Of a stretch of 64,000 nucleotides of DNA, positions 58,101-64,000 are shown in pieces; within the stretch, counting starts at the first letter, position 1, and every line of letters starts with the position of its first letter. Below the pieces are notes generated by a model. That model was not told the DNA's origin, searched no databases, and was given only the letters and a program-made list of their open reading frames with translations. The translations under genes and the position numbers were made by a program. The DNA comes from Thraustochytrium sp. TN22. Its lineage: Eukaryota > Sar > Bigyra > Thraustochytrida > Thraustochytriidae. The stretch covers positions 62,001-126,000 of the forward strand of contig JABLUY010000060.1 of NCBI GenBank assembly GCA_013306675.1. Direction: 5' to 3'.

Positions 58101-58977
58101 CTTTGCGGCGCCAGCGGCAGGGGCCCGCCCCGAGGCTGCCGTCACGTATGTGTGACTGGCACTCTGAGATGTTGCCGCGGCGCCCTGCGCTGCAGAGCCT
58201 GAGGAGGACGCGGACGCGGACGTTGCCTTGCCGCGGGCCTCCTTCTGCGGCGGGCTGCCTGCCATGCTGCCAGGCGCCTTGCGTTTTCCGTCAGCCGGCA
58301 AGGGCGCCACGAGCCACTTTGTGCACTGCTTGACGAGCGCGCAGAGCACGCGGTCGTCGTGCACGTCGAGCTTGTCAAGCAGCGTCTGCACGTTGACTAG
58401 GTACTGCTTCCGGTGGGACTCGTGAAATAGCACCCGAGATCCGAGCACCTTTAGTAGAATGCAGAGCGCGCGCGAGGTGTACTCGTGATTGGGATCGGTC
58501 GGTTGGGGCGCGCAGGCAAAGAGCGTGGGTGAACCACCCAACGAACCGGCCGTTTTGGACGCCAGCTTGGCGCGCAGCATCGCCGCGGCACACAGATCTT
58601 TGCACAGCTTGCCCATGATGCGCATGAGCGAATCCATAAGCCGGTCCACCAGCTTGCCGTTATACGCGTCCACCTGGACCTGGGCCTCCAGGACGCCATC
58701 GCGCTCTAGCTTGATGGTGCTGGTGTCGCGGCTGCACAGCACCTGCACGAGTTGCAGCGTCTGCAGCGTGCCCTTGGGCCCGGCGCCCACCTCCTTGGCT
58801 CTGCGGAGCGCCTCGGCGCGTGCTGCCTTTTGGTGCGCCGCCTTGGTTGGGAGCGCCTTCAGCGTCTTCTTCGCCTTGGGCGCTTTGAGCTTGCTCATCT
58901 TCGCCTTGGTGCCGCCCTTGGCGTCGATCGAGCTCTGACTCGCCTGCCTACTCAGCGACCCGTCTTGCCCAGCGCCT

Positions 58978-59018
<41 letters not shown>

Positions 59019-62000
59019 AAGCAGCCCGTAACTCTGAACAGCATCTTGCATGGCCTTCTTGCCGTCGTCTGCAGCAAGCTGCAGGCGCTGTTCTACGGCT
59101 GTAAAGAGGTACTTGTAAAAGCCCCCGTCGTCGATCAACTTGAGACTGGCCTTCTTGTCAGCGCTTGCGGCGTCGGATGTTGCCCCCCTGCCCAGAGGCG
59201 TCGCATGGCCCGCGGCGGCCTCGCGACGAACGCTGGCAAGCGAGACGGTCGTTGCAGAGGCCGTCGCGACAATGGGCGCGCCTGCTGCGGCGGTGGCACC
59301 GGCGCGGGCCGCCCCCGAACCAAGTGGTACGGGCATGACCTGACGCAGGTGGGACACGAAGAGGAGAAACTTCTCGCGAACGCCGCGCTCGGCGCACGAA
59401 AAGACTGCCGGCACGGTGATGCGCAGATTGCTTGCGTTCTCGCGCAGAAAGTCCAACACGATGGCCTCGCGGTCCGCCTGGACGATCATGTCGAGAATCT
59501 CCAAAATGCAGTACATGAGGCCGGGCGGCTCCTCGGACAGGTTGGCGTCCTTGGCAGACTCGACGAGCGGATTCTTGCTGGCCGCGCCACCGCCGCCGGA
59601 AGCGGCTTCCGCTGCAGCCGACTTGAGAGCCGCCTCGACTTGCTCGCCGCGCTCCTTCTGCTTCTTGATGACAGTGTCGATCTGCTTGATGATGAAGACC
59701 AGCTTGATCCACTGGCGCCTGGCCGTGGACGGCGCAGAAGCAGCGTCTTGACGCGCAGCCCCCCCCGGAGTGCGCGCATTTTCGTCGTCACGAGAGCCGC
59801 CGGACCCGTGTTGCTGCTCTTGTTGATGATGGTGCGTGCGGGCCACGTAGTCGAAGGACTGCCTGAGCAGGTGCAGACAGCGCCGGTGAAGGGCAGCAGC
59901 GTCGGCGTCCTTGGTCTCCGACAGAAGCATGGCCGCCCGGACCAAAAAGTTCAGGACGTTGCTCACCATGGCCGCCGAGTTGGGGTGGGTGCCGTGAGCC
60001 GACTCCTTCGCTGCGGCCATGCGCATCGCAACGGCGGACTTGGCAGCGGCGACTTCGGCATCGCCGTCCATACCAGCCTCCGCGTCGGCTCTCGTACTAG
60101 CGCCAGCGCCTGCTATCTCGCCGTTCTTGGATGCTGATGCACTCGGCGACAGCACTTGGGCCTCTTGCGAGTGGGCGTCCCAGACGGCCTGGTCCACATC
60201 GCGGGTGAGCTCCCAGCGCAGAAACAGCTCCGCGAGGTCCACCGCCAGCGTGCGGTTGGTCATGCTCTGCGGCGAGAGCAGCTTCGGCAGCGATCCAACA
60301 ATCTGCATGAGGAAGATCTGGCGGTTCTGGTAGAAGAGCTCCGGGTGCGAGGCGACGAGCTGCCAGACGTGCGTGAGCTGCGCCAGTTTGTGGCTCTCGT
60401 TGACCGCGAGTTTCTTGGTCCAGCGAATTGCGGTGAGAAACTTTTGCACCTTGAGGCGCCGCGCCAGCGCCGGCACCAGCAGCTTGAGCGACCGACGCAC
60501 GAGGTGGCGCGACTCGCTGGAGTGCTCTCGAAGGAGAGCGACGAAAACCTGCAGCACAATGTCGGACGGCGTGCGGAAGACGTTGATGAAGGTGCAGATG
60601 TTCACGTAGGCCCACTGCTTGCTGGAGGAGTCGTCATGCTTGAGGTGATTCCACGCAAACTTGATGAGCTCCTTGCGCAATGGGTCAAGCTCCATGCTGT
60701 AGTTGGCAATGAGCAGGGTCGCCAGCTTGAGCTGTTGCACCTGGAGCGCCTCTTGACTCGATGGCGTGTCCTCAAACAGCGAGGAAGGCGGCGTGCGTAC
60801 CTTCTCCAGCAGTTGCGGCGAGACGGAGCCGCTCGCATTCGCATGCGTAGGTGTGTGTGCTTGCGCGCTCGTGTTCGTGTTCGTGTTTGTGTTCGCGTTC
60901 GCGTTCGGGCTGGCGCTGGCGTTGGTGCTCGAGCCGGGCGTTGCGCTCGTGGCGGCCCCAGAGTCGACAGCCGCAGGGGCGCCGGATGACTGATCCGCCA
61001 CCGCTGACGAGGACGACTTGGCGGCCGCAGTAGGCTGTGCTCGCTGCGGCGGCGTGGCAGTTTGCGCCGCCTCACCCGAGCCACCCTGCTGCGAGTCGAC
61101 AGAGGACACCACCGAGGACGCGGACGAGGACGGCAGCGAGGCCGACGTCGAGGCGGAGCCGCGCAGCGGTGTAGTGGCGCCCCGCTCAGTTGTCGGCTGG
61201 CTCGAGATGATACTCCGCACGAGCTGCTCGCCGAGGAGACGGCCGTCGCCGAGATCAATGCGGCTCGTGTGAAAAGGACGGGTCCCGCGCGAGTGCATGA
61301 GCACGGGAATGACGATGAGCCGCAAGGCGGCCTCCTTGAGGTGCGACGTCATCACCGACCCGGTGGCGATGAGCTCCACGTAGTGCTTGACGACGGCCAG
61401 GCGCATGTCCATGACCGGGTTCTGGGCGACCTCATCGAGAAAGAAGCGCGAAAGCACGGCGCCGTCGGTCGTGGTGCGGACTGACGCAAGGGTGAGCATC
61501 TCAAACGGAACGGATGCGGCGGTGAGCAAGAGGTGCTCGAGCTGGTTCGCGGTCTGCGGACTCACGCCCGAGGTCGCGCCGGTGGCTGCGCCGCTGCTGG
61601 CACCGGCGCCAGACCCGTTCCCAGCAGGCCCGCCCCCGCCAGAGGCATCGCGGCGCTGACGATCGCGACCCACAGCCTTCGTGGCATGGCGAAAGTGCGC
61701 CATGAAGATGCCGCACATATTGGTGTAGAATTCGCGCTGGCGCCAGGAGAGCTGCTCCTCACGGCGCAGATAGCCAAGCAGCCGCTGGTCGCGCCACACG
61801 GAGAGTAGAGTCTCAAATAGACTGAGGCGAGCGGTGAGCCAGTGCGGGCAAAAGCGAATCACTGTGTGAATGATGTCGACCGCGTAAAAGACGAGCGCCA
61901 CATTCTCGGAGCGGGCACCGGGCGATTTCTCGCTGGAGAGGCCGACGCTGAGCATCGTAGAGATGAGCCGGTTTGTGTGCTCCGGCTTGATGAGCTCGGC

Positions 62001-64000
62001 TCGCAGTTTGCTCGCCTGCGGCATGGCCAGGAGCTGCTTGCAGAGGGGCACGAGCTCCTTGTTGCGCACAACCTCAGTGAGCAGGTAGGAGATGACGCGG
62101 CCGGGAAAGCGGTAGCAGATGAGCTGCAGAGGCTCCTTCATGGGCGACGAGAGGTGGCCCGGGCACCGGAAGAAGGGAGCCGTGTCGGGCGCCGCCGGAG
62201 GCGAGCTCGCGAACATGCGGTCCACCGTGAGCCGCTGGGCTGCACTCTCCAGCCGAAGCACTTGCAGGATGACCATGTTTAGGTTCTCCATGATGTTGCG
62301 CTCCGGGAAGTGCGAGAGCACGCGCAGGATCTCGCTGGCCAGCTCCAGGCCAGCGAGCTTCCTCTCCGTTCGCTGCTCGCCGTCCGCGGTGAGCAGCTCG
62401 CCCGGCGGAGGCTGCTTGAGGATGCTGCGGAGCTGCGTTGACAGACTGAGCGCCACGGGCGAAACGATGGGTTGCGACTTGAAGGTCTCCACGATCGCAA
62501 GCGTCCCCTGCAGCATTGTCGGAGAGAGCTCGAGGTCCATGGACGAGTTGGGCGGCGGCGCGTCGCCTTCGGACGTCTTGATGGACCGCGTGACAACCTT
62601 AAGCAGGTCAGAGACGACCTGGTCCGGGATGGCCTTGATGGCGCCGCCTTGGGCGTCGGTCCCGATGCGCTCGCGGGAGAGCGGTTCGATCACGTGCAAG
62701 CCGGCCTGCGCCGCGCGGCTCACGCTGGGCCACGAGCTGAGCGCCGACGTCATGATGAGCTGCACGGCGCGGTCGCGCACCTTGCGGAACTGCTCCATGG
62801 CGTCCATCTCACGCAGCAGCTCGACCCCGCCGCGCGCAAAACACGCTCTCAAGAGGTCCACCGCCGCGACGCGCAGCAGGACGCTCCGGGGGATGTCCGG
62901 GAAGGCGTATGGCCCGGCAAAGAGGCAGCCCGGCGTGTGGTCGCTCGAGGCGAAGGACGTCGGGCCCGTCTTGTGCGCCAGTGGGCTCGGGTTGTACTCG
63001 AGGCAAACCACGTAGCTTCGCTCGCTGCTGGGGCGCGCTGCCATCTCTACCAGAATGATGGCGTCGGCCATGGTTTGCACGATGCGCTTGCTCATGTCGT
63101 CCTTGAAGAGATCGATCGGACAAGGAGTTTGATCGAGCAGGAAGGCGAGCGTGTCGAGCACGAAGACCTGCATGCCGCTCGCGCGCTTGCGCACGGTGCG
63201 CTCTAGGAGCTCCTTGCGCAGCGCATTCACGCCGTCTGGGTCGGCGGCAAGCAGCTCGCCCATGGAGCATCCGCAGCACTTGGCCAAAAGGGCAAAGGCG
63301 CGCTTGCACGCCTGGCGGCTCGGGTGGTGCTGGGTGCGAAGGAGCCGGAGGAGCGCCTTGACGGAGCACACCGTCTCCGGGCTCGCAGTGGCTGGGCGCG
63401 CTTCCGCAGTGGTCTTGGTGGTGCTTGCGCTAGCGTCCGCGTTCGCCAGGTGACAGGCCACGATGGCCTCTTGCAGCCCAGTGAGGGCGTGATAGAAGGT
63501 GTCGATGCCGAACGGCTCCTGATGCGTCTCAAGGGTAAGCGTGAAGACGTCCAGCACGAGCTCCTGCAGGGAGACCACCCAGGCGGCGCCGGCGAGCGCC
63601 ATGAGGCGTCGCAAGCCAATGCAGGCGCCGGTCCGGGCTTCCCAGCGCGCCTCGCTGGCAGCGAGCTGAAAGCGTTGCACGAGGTCGCGCAGAAGGGGCT
63701 CCGCGGCGGTCCCGACCGGGCCGGCGCCGCTGCTCAGCGACTCCAAGTCGAGCCCCTGCGCGAGTGTGCTGGTCATGCGCTCGAGCATGAGGAGGCCGAG
63801 GCGCACGTGCGCGGGCGACGCCGAGGTGAGCATGCGCACGAGAACTTCGTTGGCCACGGTCGCATCCACGCCCGCCCCAACAATAGCCGGCGCCATCTGC
63901 CGCTCAAGGTCAGCGGCGGACGCGTCCGCCGCAGCGCCGGCTGCTGCAGACCCAGCATGGTCGTCGCTGGACAGGCTCGAGGCGCGCTGGCGACCCGCTG
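52128..64000 (-). CDS. TRRAP: TRRAP/Tra1, pseudo-PIKK scaffold of SAGA and NuA4 (5' end outside window)
   Basis: The frame is open from the right edge to the TGA at 52128, giving 3,956 residues; the N-terminus lies beyond 64000. HEAT repeats occupy most of 57000-64000. The FAT domain follows (for example WALCARQLGHWDDLREVAAAQ near 55750 and THSHASSWLDWALFADRL near 54620). The PI3K-like domain is at ~52560-53330, and FATC closes with KRLAKMDATWLPWF. The kinase loops lack the DRH and DFG residues, as in all TRRAP proteins. TRRAP is the activator-binding scaffold of SAGA and NuA4/TIP60 acetyltransferase complexes in the nucleus. Low-complexity inserts include a polyGln run (58979-59015), Ser/Ala/Asn-rich blocks (60840-61180) and an acidic block (55840-56400). 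No intron interrupts it. Confidence 0.96.

Noticed and set aside
1-64000. Mobile or virus-derived elements
   Set aside because: I found no reverse transcriptase, integrase, transposase or capsid-like sequence, no long terminal repeats and no target-site duplications. The duplicated 3' flanks are short and non-coding.

Overview
This is a eukaryotic, GC-rich, gene-dense nuclear contig with no visible introns in its recognisable genes. It carries 17 supportable protein genes and no rRNA, tRNA, CRISPR array or recognisable mobile element. A BBSome subunit (a ciliated or flagellated lineage), proline-threonine-repeat surface proteins with leucine-rich-repeat-like caps, and very long uninterrupted reading frames suggest a protist, most plausibly a stramenopile such as a thraustochytrid. 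That placement is inference; nothing here fixes the species.

Layout. Bases 1-20884 hold ten genes that strictly alternate in strand: formin FH2 end (+, 5' part outside the window), mitochondrial ribosome recycling factor (-), BBS4 (+), mitochondrial ribosomal protein bL28m (-), deoxyhypusine synthase (+), an acidic coiled-coil protein (-), a NUDT19-like Nudix hydrolase (+), a DOT1-like methyltransferase (-), CNOT10 (+) and a PT-repeat, probably GPI-anchored protein (-). A shorter paralogue of the last follows on the same strand (21658-22449). Then come a DHHC palmitoyltransferase (+), a Gln-Ala/Lys-rich protein interrupted by a 212-base assembly gap (+), and a SAP-like protein (-).

The centrepiece is one open reading frame of 20.4 kb (29838-50228, 6,796 residues). 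Its domain order is C2, six copies of a ~65-residue helical module interleaved with 18 Tudor-like repeats, canonical EF-hands, three PUB domains, a beta-propeller-like region split by an EF-hand pair, a protein-kinase fold lacking both catalytic aspartates, armadillo-like helices, and degenerate EF-hands. I do not know a described protein with this order. The domains suggest a calcium-responsive scaffold, possibly connected to the p97/VCP ATPase through PUB domains. After it come a secreted saposin/canopy-like protein (+) and TRRAP/Tra1 (-), open for 11.87 kb and running off the right end.

The genes do not form a pathway. They are housekeeping functions in translation, mRNA decay, chromatin, cilia and lipidation, placed head-to-head and tail-to-tail. 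The spacers are patterned. Gaps between convergent genes carry tetranucleotide or dinucleotide runs (CTAG, GGCT, GGAT, GCTT, CT). Several gene 3' flanks contain diverged tandem duplications. Divergent gaps carry palindromes and GGCGC pentamer runs.
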